Positions 39,207 through 48,730 of a stretch of 64,000 nucleotides of DNA are shown here, in pieces. The notes beneath the pieces were generated by a model. The model did not search any database and had not been told where the DNA came from. It was given only the letters and a program-made list of their open reading frames with translations. How positions within the stretch are numbered: position 1 is the first letter of the stretch; each line of letters begins with the position of its first letter. The position numbers and the translations under genes were made by a program. Location: assembly GCA_963725035.1 (NCBI GenBank), contig CAVRWX010000010.1:62001-126000 (forward strand). Reading direction: 5' to 3'. The stretch is from JALZKA01 sp963725035. GTDB lineage: Bacteria > Actinomycetota > Thermoleophilia > Solirubrobacterales > 70-9.

Positions 39207-40367
39207 ATGACTGCCACCGCACTTGAGCCCATCGGCCTCACGGACGAGCAGCGCGACTTCCAGGCCGCGATCCGCGACTTCGTCAAGCGTGAGCTCGGTA
39301 CTCAGGAGCAGCGCGAGAAGGCCACGAACCACTACGAGGAGCTCCACAACCAGGAGCTCTACGAGAAGCTGGCCGAGCTCGGCTGGCTGGGCGTAGGCAT
39401 CGACGAGGAGTACGGCGGGTCCGGCGGCGGCATGGTGGACCAGTGCATCTTCCTCGAGGAGACGATGCGCGGTCTGGTCCCGCAGGCGGGCTACGGCGTC
39501 TCGCTGATCGTCGCCGGCGCTTACGAGCGGTTCGGCACCGAGGAGCAAAAGCAGGAGATCCTCAAGGGGATCACCGAGGGCCGCGTCGAGGCCATCGCAA
39601 TGAGTGAGCCCGAGGCGGGTTCAGACGTCGGAAACCTCTCGTGCAAGGCAGAGCGCCAGAACGGCGGCTTCGTCCTGAACGGGCAGAAGACCTGGATCTC
39701 GGCGGCGCACATCGCCGACCACATCCTGGTCATCGCCCGCTCCGACCCGTCAGGCTCCAAGCACGAGGGCCTCACGATGTTCTCGGTCCCCACCGACTCT
39801 GACGGCCTCGAGATCCGCGGGATCCAGACGATGGGCGGCAAGGAAGTCAACGACGTCTTCCTGACCGACTGTTACGTGCCAGAAGAGCGCGTCCTCGGCC
39901 AGGTCGACGGCGGCTGGATGCAGCTCATGGCGGGCCTCAACGTCGAGCGGCTCATCCTGGCGGCATCGGCGCTCGGCATCGCGCAGCGCGCGTTCGACGA
40001 CGTCCTCGCCTACATCAAGGAGCGCAAGCAGTTCGGCCGGCCGATCGGCTCGTTCCAGGCGCTCAAGCACCGCATCTCCGACCTCGCGACCGAGCTCGAG
40101 TGCACGCGCCTCCTGGTCTATGACGTCGCCCAGAAAGTCGACGCCGATCCCAGCGCGCTGTTCCCGCGCGAGGCGTCGATGGCGAAGCTCAAGGCCACCG
40201 AGGTCGCGAAGAAGACCGCGCTCGAGGGCATGCAGATGATGGGCGGCTACGGCTACGCGTCCGAGTACGACATGGAGCGCCACGTCCGCACGACGCTCGT
40301 CATGTCGATCTACGGCGGCACGAACGAGATCCAGCGCGAGATCATCGCGAAGACGTACGGGCTCTAG
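39207..40367 (+). CDS. Acyl-CoA dehydrogenase
   Basis: 386 residues, intact. FAD enzyme that introduces the alpha-beta double bond into acyl-CoA. Visible motifs: MSEPEAGSDVGNL (FAD/substrate), GQKTWISAAHIADHILVIAR, RKQFGRPIGSFQALKHRI, and the C-terminal MMGGYGYASEYDMERHVR with IYGGTNEIQREIIAK. The position of the medium-chain catalytic Glu (YEGT) is Gly here (YGGT). The Glu in LNVERLIL, near residue 247, is therefore the likely base, as in isovaleryl/long-chain types. Co-transcribed with the thiolase. Confidence 0.94.
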   Translation: MTATALEPIGLTDEQRDFQAAIRDFVKRELGTQEQREKATNHYEELHNQELYEKLAELGWLGVGIDEEYGGSGGGMVDQCIFLEETMRGLVPQAGYGVSLIVAGAYERFGTEEQKQEILKGITEGRVEAIAMSEPEAGSDVGNLSCKAERQNGGFVLNGQKTWISAAHIADHILVIARSDPSGSKHEGLTMFSVPTDSDGLEIRGIQTMGGKEVNDVFLTDCYVPEERVLGQVDGGWMQLMAGLNVERLILAASALGIAQRAFDDVLAYIKERKQFGRPIGSFQALKHRISDLATELECTRLLVYDVAQKVDADPSALFPREASMAKLKATEVAKKTALEGMQMMGGYGYASEYDMERHVRTTLVMSIYGGTNEIQREIIAKTYGL

Positions 40368-40398
40368 GCACCGCCGCAATCACAAATAGCCTGACCGG

Positions 40399-41595
40399 GT
40401 GCCCGCGGCGCTCGCATTCCTGCGCAGGATCGCTGCGCTGGTGCGCCTCGGCGCTCCTCCCGCGCTGCTCTTTCGCGTCTGGCGCTGGACCATTCGCTTC
40501 TTAGCGCGCGAGTTCGCCTTCCAGTACATCGTGCTCCTGGCGGCTCTGATCGCCATCGGGGTGCTGCTGTTCGATGCGACGGAGAGCACCTTCGGAATCG
40601 CGACTCTCGCCGTGCTCGGGCTTCTGATGCTCGTCGAGATCTACTTCGCCTGGCAGTCCTGGCGCACCACGCGCACGATCGAGCAGGAGCTCCAGGAGGA
40701 GGTCCCGGGCGACCCGCCCAAGTCGCGTTTCCCCACGAGCCACCTGTGGATCCCCCTTCTCATGCTCTGGTCGCGAGACGTGAAGGTCGAGCGCGGCGTT
40801 CGTCTTCCACAGCGAGGAGAAACGGCGAGTCCGCCTCGACATCTACCGGCCACGCGACGGGGTGCCGCAGGGCGAGCGCCGGCCCGCCGTGATCCAGGTG
40901 CACGGAGGCGGCTGGATCCTCGGATCGCGCTCCGAGCAGGGCATTCCCCTCCTCAACCACATGACCGCGAACGGGTGGATCGGCTTCAACGTCGACTACT
41001 GGCTGAGCCCGCGCGCGACCCTGCCCGATCACGTGATCGACGTCAAGCGCGCGATCGCCTGGGTGCGCGAGCACGCCGACGAGCTCTGCGTCGACCCGGA
41101 CCGGATCGCGATCACGGGCGGCTCCGCCGGCGGGCATCTCGGCCGCGCTGGCCGCGCTCACCGCGGACGACCGCTCGCTTCAGCCCGGCTTCGAGGACGC
41201 CGACACGTCGGTCATGGCGGCAGTTCCCTTCTACGGCATCTACGACCTGGCGGCGCTCGAGGTCTACGCGCACCTTCGCGACTGGCTGTTCGAGAAGGTG
41301 GTGCTCAAGGCGACGTTCGACAATGCGCCCGATCTCTACCGGGACGTCTCGCCCACCCACCGCGTGACCGACGGACGCGCCACCGTTCCTGATCTTCCAC
41401 GGCGACCAGGACTCGCTGGTCCCGGTCGAGGACGCTCGCGCGTTCAGGGACAAGCTCGAAGCGGTTTCGAAGAACCCCGTCCTCTACGTCGAGATGCCGG
41501 GCGCCGAGCACGCCTTCGACATCTTCCCGTCGCTTCGCACCGCCCGTGTCGTCGAGTGCATCGAGCGCTTCCTGCGCGAGGAGGCGACGGCATGA
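40399..41595 (+). CDS. Membrane-anchored alpha/beta hydrolase, esterase/lipase type (three frameshifts)
   Basis: Begins at GTG 40399 with two or three membrane helices (FAFQYIVLLAALIAIGVLLF, FGIATLAVLGLLMLVEIYF). After a break near 40796 comes a hormone-sensitive-lipase-like domain: QVHGGGWILGSRSEQG (oxyanion hole) and ITGGSAGGH (nucleophile elbow GGSAGG). The frame breaks near 41138 and again near 41378, after which LIFHGDQDSLVPVEDA (acid) and GAEHAFDIF (His) complete the triad. About 398 residues. Overlaps the next hydrolase gene by 4 bases. Confidence 0.82.
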
Positions 41596-42504
41596 ACCCC
41601 GCGATCCGCCTCGGCGACCAGGGGGGCGACGAGCGGCAGGTGCCTCCCCCGGCCGCTCCCCGCCTCGACCGCGCGCGGCTCGAGCTCGACGGGGTTGCAA
41701 CACGCATGATCCGCACGCGCGGCCACGGCGCGCCTGCCGTGCTCCTGCACGGATGGCTCGACAACGCCGAGACGTGGCTCGCCGTCCTCGAGCGCCTGGC
41801 GGCGATCGACCGCGCCGCGATCGCGTACGACCAGCCCGGCTTCGGCGTCGCGCCGCCCCTCGGGCCCGGGCAACGTCCTGGACCAGCTCGCCGACTTCGC
41901 GGAGGAAGCGGTCGTCCAGGCGGCGGCGCAGGCGAAGCGCAAGGTCGTCGTGGTCGGCAACTCGCTCGGCGGCTGGGTCGCGCTCCGGCTCGCCGAGCGG
42001 CGCGACCTGCCGATCGCGGGCGTGGTCCCGATCGGCCCCGCGGGGATCAAGATGGCCCCCCTCTTCTTCTCCGCCGACCGCATACCGGCGGTCTCGCAGA
42101 TCATCGGCCTCCCCGCTCCCGTGCCACCCGCGGTCACGCGCCGCGTCGTCGGCCGCCTCTACCGCGCGCTTGCCTTCGGCGACCCGGCCTCGATCGACCA
42201 GGTCGTCGTGGACCGCTTCACCCGCTACAACGTCGAGCGCCCGGTCATCCGCGAGCGGATCGACTACGCGAAGCGGATCAAGCCCGACCTCGAGAACCCC
42301 TTCGACGCCGACTCGATCGAGGTCCCCGTGACGGTCATCTGGGGCGACCGCGACCGCCTCTGCGTGCCCACCGGCGCCCGCATCCTGGGCGACATGCTCC
42401 CGCACGCGAAGATCGTGATGCTGGAGGGCATCGGCCACACCCCGCAGATCGAGGCCCCCGACGTGGTCGTCGAGGCGATCGAGGAGCTGGCCGCGAACGC
42501 CTGA
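41592..42504 (+). CDS. Alpha/beta hydrolase (one frameshift)
   Basis: About 303 residues after repair. The start-proximal part has LLHGWLDNAETWLAVLERLAAIDRAAIAYDQPGFG (oxyanion HGW, DQPGFG). The frame breaks near 41870, then NVLDQLADFAEE and the nucleophile elbow VVVGNSLGGWVALRLAE. The acid is in VIWGDRDRLCVP and the His in EGIGHTPQIEAPD. Closest in look to MhpC/lipolytic hydrolases of the abhydrolase_1 family. Translationally coupled to the preceding esterase. Confidence 0.85.
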
Positions 42505-42555
42505 CCGCCGAGTGGTGCTTGCATGGCACCTAACTCGGAAGCAGCCGTTGCGACC

Positions 42556-42661
42556 GCGTGTGTACTCCCGCGACCGCTCAGCGAACGCCGTTGCACACAC
42601 GAGCGCGGCGCGAGCTCGTGTGTACCGAGAGTTTCGCTGAGCGGGAGCGGATTACCACACG
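42556..42661. repeat. Nested intergenic inverted repeat upstream of nuoJ
   Basis: The 256-base gap before nuoJ holds three concentric pairings. Outer CGTGTG pairs with CACACG. The middle CTCCCG(CGAC)CGCTCAGCGAA pairs with TTCGCTGAGCGGGAG. The inner 10-bp stem is ACACACGAGC with GCTCGTGTGT. Together they form a hairpin of about 100 bases with one small bulge and an asymmetric internal loop. No ORF of note. The rest of the gap (42662-42760) shows nothing I can name. Confidence 0.7.
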
Positions 42662-42760
42662 TCGCCCATCGACTCGCTTCCTGGCCAAAGTATGGCGCCG
42701 GTTCGAGCGTCCGCCTCGTAGGCGTGGCACGCTCGCCGCAGGCATGCGCCCGCGAATAGG

Positions 42761-43330
42761 ATGCGGCCGATGGAAGAGGTGGTGTTCTTCGCCGGCGCGA
42801 TCGGAGCCCTTGGAGGCGCGATCGCCGTCGTCGCTCTGAAGAATCCCTTCTACAGCGTGCTCGCCCTCGTCGTCCACCTGGTGGCGCTCGCGGGCCTGTT
42901 CCTGACGCTCCACGCCGAGTTCATCGCCGCCGCCCAGGTCGTGGTCTACGCGGGCGCCGTCATGGTGCTCTACGTGTTCGTCGCCGCGTACGTTGGCGGC
43001 GTCGAGGAGCCCGAGTGGGAGCCGATCACCGGCCAGCGGTTCCTGGCGCCGGTGCTGGCGGTCGCGCTCTTCGTCGAGCTCTCGATCGCGATCCTCGGCA
43101 CGGGGCTCAAGGCGATCGGCGACGAGGGGCCAACGGTCCCGCTCGGCTTCGGCTCGCCCGAGGCGATCGGCACGCTCATGCTCGAGCGTTTCCTCGTCGC
43201 CTTCGAGGCCGCCTCGATCCTGCTCCTGATCGCGGCCGTGGGCGCCGTGGTCCTGGCCGCCCGCAAGCGTGAAGAAGACCGCTCGGTGCCAGGCACCGTG
43301 CCTGGCACCGAGAGCGAGGTGGCGGGCTAG
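42761..43330 (+). CDS. nuoJ: NADH-quinone oxidoreductase subunit J
   Basis: 189 residues, five helices: VVFFAGAIGALGGAIAVVAL, FYSVLALVVHLVALAGLFL, and the signature AAQVVVYAGAVMVLYVFV that forms the pi-bulge helix. The C-terminal tail is extended by the in-frame dispersed palindrome, encoding VPGTVPGTE. The start could be 42761 or the ATG at 42770. The stop abuts nuoK. Confidence 0.95.
   Translation: MRPMEEVVFFAGAIGALGGAIAVVALKNPFYSVLALVVHLVALAGLFLTLHAEFIAAAQVVVYAGAVMVLYVFVAAYVGGVEEPEWEPITGQRFLAPVLAVALFVELSIAILGTGLKAIGDEGPTVPLGFGSPEAIGTLMLERFLVAFEAASILLLIAAVGAVVLAARKREEDRSVPGTVPGTESEVAG
43285..43309. repeat. Dispersed palindromic repeat, copy 2 (inside nuoJ)
   Basis: Identical over all 25 bases to the repeat at 26067-26091. 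It lies in the last codons of nuoJ, keeps the frame and adds a Val-Pro-Gly-Thr duplication to the protein tail. A shorter degraded relative (GGTGC and GGCACC arms) may lie near 42512. Confidence 0.9.
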
Positions 43331-43630
43331 ATGGCGATCGAGTGGTACCTGGTCCTCTCCGCGATGCTCTTCTCCGTCGGCGCGGCCGGCGTGCTGTTGC
43401 GTCGCAGCCCCTTGGTGGTGCTGCTCTGCCTCGAGCTGATGCTGAACGCGGGCAACCTGGCCCTCCTCGCCTTCGCCCGTTCGACGGGCACCCAGGACGG
43501 TCAGGTCTTCGCCTTGGTCGTGATGGTGGTCGCCGCCTGCGAGGTCGTCGTCGGCCTGGGCCTGATCGTCGCCATGTTCCGCCGGCGGCTGCCGCTGAAC
43601 GTCGATGAGCTCCGGGGCCTCAAGGGATGA
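43331..43630 (+). CDS. nuoK: NADH-quinone oxidoreductase subunit K
   Basis: 99 residues, three helices, the MrpC-like pump subunit. Family features: YLVLSAMLFSVGAAGVLLRRSPLVVLLCLELMLNAGNL with its buried Glu, and VMVVAACEVVVGLGLIVAMFRR with the second Glu. Overlaps nuoL by 4 bases. Confidence 0.96.
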   Translation: MAIEWYLVLSAMLFSVGAAGVLLRRSPLVVLLCLELMLNAGNLALLAFARSTGTQDGQVFALVVMVVAACEVVVGLGLIVAMFRRRLPLNVDELRGLKG

Positions 43631-45633
43631 GCGCAACGGGCTTCGCCTGGCTGGTCTTGATCTTCCCGCTGGCGGGATCGATCGTGATCGGCCTGGGGTA
43701 CCGCCGCTGGAGCGGTCGCACCGCGGGGTTGATCGGGACCGGCGCGATCGCCCTCTCGTTCGCGAGCGCGATCGGGGCGTTCAGCGTGATGCTGGGCGAG
43801 CCCGAAGACGCGCGCCAGCTCACCTCCACCGCCTGGGACTACGCGACGTCGGTCGGCCTCGACATCCAGCTTGGGATCCTGGTGGACCCGCTCTCCGTCG
43901 TGATGTGCCTGATCGTCTCGGGCGTCTCGATGCTCATCCACCTCTACGCGACCGCCTACATGGTCTCCGATCAGGGCTACGCGCGGTTCTTCGCCTACCT
44001 CAACTTCTTCGTCTTCTCGATGCTGCTCCTGGTCCTGGCGGGCAACTTCGTCCTGCTGGTTGTGGGATGGGCGTTCGTCGGCTTCGCCTCGTACGCGCTG
44101 ATCTCGTTCTGGTACCGGCGCAACACCGCCACGACCGCCGGCATGAAGGCGTTCGTGATCAACGTCGTCGGCGACATCGGGCTGGTCCTCGCGGCGTTCC
44201 TGATCTTTCGCGAGCTCGGCGCGTTCGATTACCTGACCGTCTTCGAGGAGGCGCCCCTCCACTTCGAGTCAGACAGCGGCACGATCGTCGCGATCTGCCT
44301 GCTCCTGCTGGTGGGCGCTTTCGCGAAGTCCGCCCAGCTGCCGCTCCACACCTGGCTTCCCGACGCTATGGAGGGCCCGACTCCCGTCTCGGCCCTGATC
44401 CACGCCGCCACGATGGTCACCGCGGGGGTCTACCTCATCGCCCGCATGCATCCGCTGTTCGAGCTGGCGCCAACCGCCGCGGACATCGCGGCCTTCGGCG
44501 GCCTCGCGACGCTGATTGTCGCCGCGACGATCGCCCTGGTCGTCACGGACCTAAAGCGGATCATCGCCTACTCGACCATGAGCCAGATCGGCTACATGAT
44601 CGTCGCGGTCTCGATCGGCGCGTACACGGCGGGGATCTTCCACCTGATGACGCATGCCTTCTTCAAGGCGCTCCTCTTCATGGCAGCCGGCTCGATCATC
44701 GCCGCGATGGCGGGGATCCAGAACATCGACCGGATGTCGGGCTTTCGCAAGGCGATGCCCTTCACGTGCTTCACCCTGATCGTCGGTGCCCTCGCGCTGG
44801 CCGGCTTCCCCCTCACCTCCGGCTTCTTCTCGAAGGACGAGATCATGGTCTTCGCCGCCGAGCGCGGCGGGATGTACTGGATCTTCGCGATCGGCGGGTA
44901 CGCGGCCGCCTTCCTGACCGCCTTCTACGCGTTCCGGATCGGCTTCCGGGTCGTCACGGGCGACCCGTGCCCGGAGGCGAGGGAGCTGGAGGAAGGGCAT
45001 CTTCACCACGGCGAGCACGCGAACCCGGCCACGGGCGAGAAGGAGGACACGGAGGTCGGCTTCCCGGGCCCCGAGCACCACATCGCCGAGCGGGCCCCGG
45101 GAATGAAGATCGCCATGGGAATCCTGGCCTTCCTCTCGTTGACGGCCGGAGTCATCCAGATACCGGGCGTGACCGCGGGACTCGAGCACTTCCTCGCCGG
45201 CTCGTTCGAGGACTCGGAGCTGTTCCACATCGTCCCGTCCGACGAGTCCGCCTACCTGGGGCTCCTGGTCGGAGGGATCCTCTCGATCGCAGGGATCGGC
45301 CTCGCCTACCTCGCTTACGTAAGGCGGCCCGGCCTGACCGGCCGCATTCGCTCGCGCCTGGAGGGGGTCCACGACTTCCTCCAGCACAAGTGGTACTTCG
45401 ACGAGATCATCGACTTCCTGGTCTACCGCCCGGTGATCCGGATGGGCCGGTTCTGTAACAACGTGATCGAGCGCGTCCTCGTCGACGGGATCGTCTCCGC
45501 CACGGTCGGCGCCGTCCGCGAGGTCGGGCTTCTGGTCCGTGGAGCCCAGTCGGGCTTCGTCCGCGCGTACGCCCTCCTGGTCCTTGGCGGCTTCGCCGCG
45601 CTCGCCCTGTATTTCCTGGTGGTATCCCAGTGA
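43627..45633 (+). CDS. nuoL: NADH-quinone oxidoreductase subunit L
   Basis: 668 residues, antiporter-like pump subunit with the long lateral helix. Key segments: VGWAFVGFASYALISFWY, AKSAQLPLHTWLPDAMEGPTPVSALIHAATMVTAGVYLI, DLKRIIAYSTMSQIGYM, and MTHAFFKALLFMAAGSII. A His/Glu-rich loop (EGHLHHGEHANPATGEKEDTE) sits before the C-terminal helices. ATG 43627. Followed after 46 bases by nuoM. Confidence 0.97.
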   Translation: MSATGFAWLVLIFPLAGSIVIGLGYRRWSGRTAGLIGTGAIALSFASAIGAFSVMLGEPEDARQLTSTAWDYATSVGLDIQLGILVDPLSVVMCLIVSGVSMLIHLYATAYMVSDQGYARFFAYLNFFVFSMLLLVLAGNFVLLVVGWAFVGFASYALISFWYRRNTATTAGMKAFVINVVGDIGLVLAAFLIFRELGAFDYLTVFEEAPLHFESDSGTIVAICLLLLVGAFAKSAQLPLHTWLPDAMEGPTPVSALIHAATMVTAGVYLIARMHPLFELAPTAADIAAFGGLATLIVAATIALVVTDLKRIIAYSTMSQIGYMIVAVSIGAYTAGIFHLMTHAFFKALLFMAAGSIIAAMAGIQNIDRMSGFRKAMPFTCFTLIVGALALAGFPLTSGFFSKDEIMVFAAERGGMYWIFAIGGYAAAFLTAFYAFRIGFRVVTGDPCPEARELEEGHLHHGEHANPATGEKEDTEVGFPGPEHHIAERAPGMKIAMGILAFLSLTAGVIQIPGVTAGLEHFLAGSFEDSELFHIVPSDESAYLGLLVGGILSIAGIGLAYLAYVRRPGLTGRIRSRLEGVHDFLQHKWYFDEIIDFLVYRPVIRMGRFCNNVIERVLVDGIVSATVGAVREVGLLVRGAQSGFVRAYALLVLGGFAALALYFLVVSQ

Positions 45634-45679
45634 GGGGCTTGCCCCGAAAGCAGCATGTGCCGGTGGAGGTGCCTAGCTG

Positions 45680-47167
45680 ATGCTCGTCGCGATCCTCTGC
45701 GTGCCGCTCGGCGTCGCGATCCTCGCGGCGCTCCTTCCTACCCGCCTGGGCGCACCGCTCTCAGTCCTCGGCTCGCTGGTCACGCTCGGGCTCACCATCG
45801 CCCTCGTTATCGGCTTCGACTCCGGCCTCCCCGGGCTCCAGTACGTGGTGGACGAGAGCTGGATCCCCGGCCTTGGAGTGCGCTTCCAGCTCGGCGTCGA
45901 CGGCATCAGCCTCTTCCTCGTCGTGATGACCGCGCTCCTTTGGGCCGCGACCTTCGTCTGGTCGGCCTGGCGCCTTCCCGACCGCCCGAAGAACTACTTC
46001 CTCATGCTCGGGATCGGCGAGTTCGCCGTGATGGGCGCCTTCCTCGCGCAGGACCTCCTGCTGTTCGTCCTGTTCTTCGACCTGATGCTGGTGCCGTTCT
46101 TCTTCCTCGTCGGCAGCTATGGCACCGGCGACCGCGTCCGGGCGACGATCAAGATGATGGTCTACACGCTCGTCGGCTCGCTGCTGATGCTGGTGGCGGC
46201 GATCGCAACCGCCGTCCTCACCGCAGAGACGACGGGCGATCTCTCGTTCGCGATGGCGGACCTCCGCGCCAACGTCCTGCCGGAGGGGAGCCAGGAGTGG
46301 ATCTTCCTGTTCTTCGCCGCGGCGTTCCTCGTCAAGATGCCGTCCTTCCCGGTCCACGGGTGGATGCCGGACGCTTACCGCGCCGCGCCCCTGCCCGTGC
46401 TCGCGCTGCTCTCCGGCGTCTTGCCGAAGGTTGCCGCCTACGGCTTCCTGCGCGTGGCGCTGCCGATCTTCCCCGACGCCACCGTCGAGTTCCAGGAGCT
46501 GATCCTGGTACTCGCTCTCGTCTCAGTGATCTACGGATCGATGATGGCGTTCACCCAGACGAACGTTCGCCTGATCGCCGGTTACTCGTCGATCGCGCAG
46601 CTCGGCTTCATCACGCTCGGGATCTTCTCGCTCACTGCCGCCGGCGCCAACGGCTCGGTTCTCCAGATGGTGAACCACGGGCTCGTGGTGGCCCCGATCT
46701 TCCTGATCATCGCGATCCTCGCCGAGCGCTACGGCACCGAAGACCTGCGCGAGATGGGAGGAGCGGCGTTGCGCGCTCCCGTCCTGGCAGTGGTGTTCCT
46801 GATCGTCACGATGGCGACCCTCGCGATGCCGGGGTCGGCCAACTTCATCGGCGAGTTCTACATCCTGAACGGCCTCTTCGACGAAGAGACCACCTACGCC
46901 GTCATCGCAACGGCTGGGATTGCGATGGCCGCCTTCTACGCGCTCCGCCTGTACCAGAAGACGATGCACAACCGCCTGCCGGAGGGGGTCGAGTCGCGCG
47001 AGATGAGCCTTCGCGACGCGTCCGTCCTGGTCCCGCTCGTCCTGGTGATCGTGGGCATCGCGCTCTATCCCTCGCTGATCCTGCAGCGGGGTGAGGCGTC
47101 GGTTCAGGACAAGGTGGGCGCCGTCACGACAGCGCAGGAAGACTCAGAACTGGCGGCCCGCCCATGA
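45680..47167 (+). CDS. nuoM: NADH-quinone oxidoreductase subunit M
   Basis: 495 residues, antiporter-like proton pump subunit. It contains FDLMLVPFFFLVGSYGTGDR with the conserved Glu/Lys network and FLVKMPSFPVHGWMPDAYRAAPLPVLALLSGVLPKVAAYG. TQTNVRLIAGYSSIAQLGFITLGIF and LAMPGSANFIGEFYIL follow. Overlaps nuoN by 4 bases. Confidence 0.97.
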   Translation: MLVAILCVPLGVAILAALLPTRLGAPLSVLGSLVTLGLTIALVIGFDSGLPGLQYVVDESWIPGLGVRFQLGVDGISLFLVVMTALLWAATFVWSAWRLPDRPKNYFLMLGIGEFAVMGAFLAQDLLLFVLFFDLMLVPFFFLVGSYGTGDRVRATIKMMVYTLVGSLLMLVAAIATAVLTAETTGDLSFAMADLRANVLPEGSQEWIFLFFAAAFLVKMPSFPVHGWMPDAYRAAPLPVLALLSGVLPKVAAYGFLRVALPIFPDATVEFQELILVLALVSVIYGSMMAFTQTNVRLIAGYSSIAQLGFITLGIFSLTAAGANGSVLQMVNHGLVVAPIFLIIAILAERYGTEDLREMGGAALRAPVLAVVFLIVTMATLAMPGSANFIGEFYILNGLFDEETTYAVIATAGIAMAAFYALRLYQKTMHNRLPEGVESREMSLRDASVLVPLVLVIVGIALYPSLILQRGEASVQDKVGAVTTAQEDSELAARP

Positions 47168-48714
47168 GCCTCGCCTTCACCGCCCCGGAGATCGACTACG
47201 CGGGCATGTCGGTGATCATCGCCCTCACGGCCGGGCTCGTGGTCGTCCTCCTTGCGGGCCTCGTGAGCCGCGGCCAGCGCGCCATCGTGTCGGCGGCGAG
47301 CTTCCTGGCCTACGGCGCGGCCGCCGGGCTTGCGATCTGGCAGATGGGCGAAGAGAAGGACCTCGTGGCGGGTGCCCTCCGGCTCGACGATCTGGCCTTG
47401 GTCGCGACGCTGATCTCGATCGGGTGCGCCGTCTTCGTCATCCCGCTGAGCTGGCGGGAGGAGGCGGCCGACCGGGCGCCCGGCCCCGGCGGCCACGGAG
47501 AGTTCCAGACGCTCCTCATCGCATCGGTCCTGGGCATGACGATCCTCGCGATGGCGCAGAACCTGATCGTCTTCTTCGTGGGGCTCGAGCTCCTGTCGGT
47601 GCCCCTCTACGTCCTCTGCGGCTCGGCGCTACGGCGCCGGACCTCGCTGGAATCGGGCCTCAAGTACCTGATCGTCGGAAGCCTCGGCTCGGCCACCCTC
47701 CTCTACGGCCTCGCGTTCATCTACGGCGGCTCCGGCTCGACCGATTTCACGGGCATCCGCGAGGGCATCGGCGCCGGCCTCGCCGACGACCCGCTGATCC
47801 TGATCGGGATCGCGCTCACGGCCACGGGGCTCGCCTTCAAGCTCTCGATCGCGCCGTTCCACCAGTGGACGCCCGACGTCTACCAGGGCGCGCCGACCCC
47901 GGTCACCGCCTTCATGGCGGTGGCGACCAAGGCGGCGGCGTTCGCCGTCTTCGCGCGCTTCTTCGAGGTCGCGCTCGGCCCTGCCGTGGGCGACTGGCAG
48001 CCTGCGCTTGCGGCGCTTGCGGCGGTCTCGATCATCGTGGGAAACGTCGGCGCGCTGACCCAGAGCTCGCTGAAGCGCCTCCTCGGCTACTCCGGCATCG
48101 CCCAGGCGGGCTACATGCTGGTGGGAATCGTCGCGGCAAACGAAGCCGGCATCGAAGCCCTCTTCTTCTACCTCGTGGCGTACGCGTTCATGAACCTCGC
48201 GGCGTTCGCCGTGATCACGATCAGGGAGCGGGAGACCGGCTTTGGCGACGACATCCGCTCCATCCAGGGGCTGGGCCGCGAGCGCCCGGTGCTTGCTTGG
48301 CCGCTCACGATCGCGATGCTCGGCCTGGCGGGCCTGCCGGGGACGGCGGGCTTCATCGGCAAGCTCTATCTGATCGAGGCGTCCGTCGCAGCCGACTTCA
48401 CGTGGCTCGGCGTGATGATCGCGGTCGGCACGATGATCTCGCTCGCGTACTACCTGCGCGTCATCGCCGCGGTCTGGATGCGCCCCGCGTACCTCTCCGA
48501 TCCGACGCCCGAGGCGGGCCATCGCGTTCTGCCGGCGATGGCCGGCGGCTCGGGGGAGGCCGACGGGGGAAGGCTCGGAGGCATCCGCTGCCCCGTCATC
48601 ATCGGCTTCAGCCTGATCGCAGCCTTCGCCGTCGTCTTCTTCGGGATCCTGCCCTCGCCGCTGGTCGACTTCGTCTCCGGCACCGGAGAGGCGATCACCT
48701 CGTCACTCGGCTGA
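47164..48714 (+). CDS. nuoN: NADH-quinone oxidoreductase subunit N
   Basis: 516 residues, third antiporter-like pump. Signatures: VGLELLSVPLYVLCGSALRRRTSLESGLKYLIVGSLGSA, AFKLSIAPFHQWTPDVYQGAPTPVTAFMAVATKAAAFAV, SSLKRLLGYSGIAQAGYMLVGI, and LAGLPGTAGFIGKLYL. Last gene of the complex I set; the next gene is convergent 17 bases downstream. Confidence 0.97.
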   Translation: MSLAFTAPEIDYAGMSVIIALTAGLVVVLLAGLVSRGQRAIVSAASFLAYGAAAGLAIWQMGEEKDLVAGALRLDDLALVATLISIGCAVFVIPLSWREEAADRAPGPGGHGEFQTLLIASVLGMTILAMAQNLIVFFVGLELLSVPLYVLCGSALRRRTSLESGLKYLIVGSLGSATLLYGLAFIYGGSGSTDFTGIREGIGAGLADDPLILIGIALTATGLAFKLSIAPFHQWTPDVYQGAPTPVTAFMAVATKAAAFAVFARFFEVALGPAVGDWQPALAALAAVSIIVGNVGALTQSSLKRLLGYSGIAQAGYMLVGIVAANEAGIEALFFYLVAYAFMNLAAFAVITIRERETGFGDDIRSIQGLGRERPVLAWPLTIAMLGLAGLPGTAGFIGKLYLIEASVAADFTWLGVMIAVGTMISLAYYLRVIAAVWMRPAYLSDPTPEAGHRVLPAMAGGSGEADGGRLGGIRCPVIIGFSLIAAFAVVFFGILPSPLVDFVSGTGEAITSSLG

Positions 48715-48730
48715 CGGCCTCAGGCGGCTT

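Noticed and set aside
42505..42760. Possible tRNA or small RNA in the gap before nuoJ
   Set aside because: No T-loop (GTTCRA) with acceptor stem pairing could be fitted; the region is better described as a nested hairpin.
47629..48522. A long minus-strand frame inside nuoN, and similar ones across nuoL and nuoM
   Set aside because: Lie wholly within intact membrane-subunit genes and translate to low-complexity charged text.
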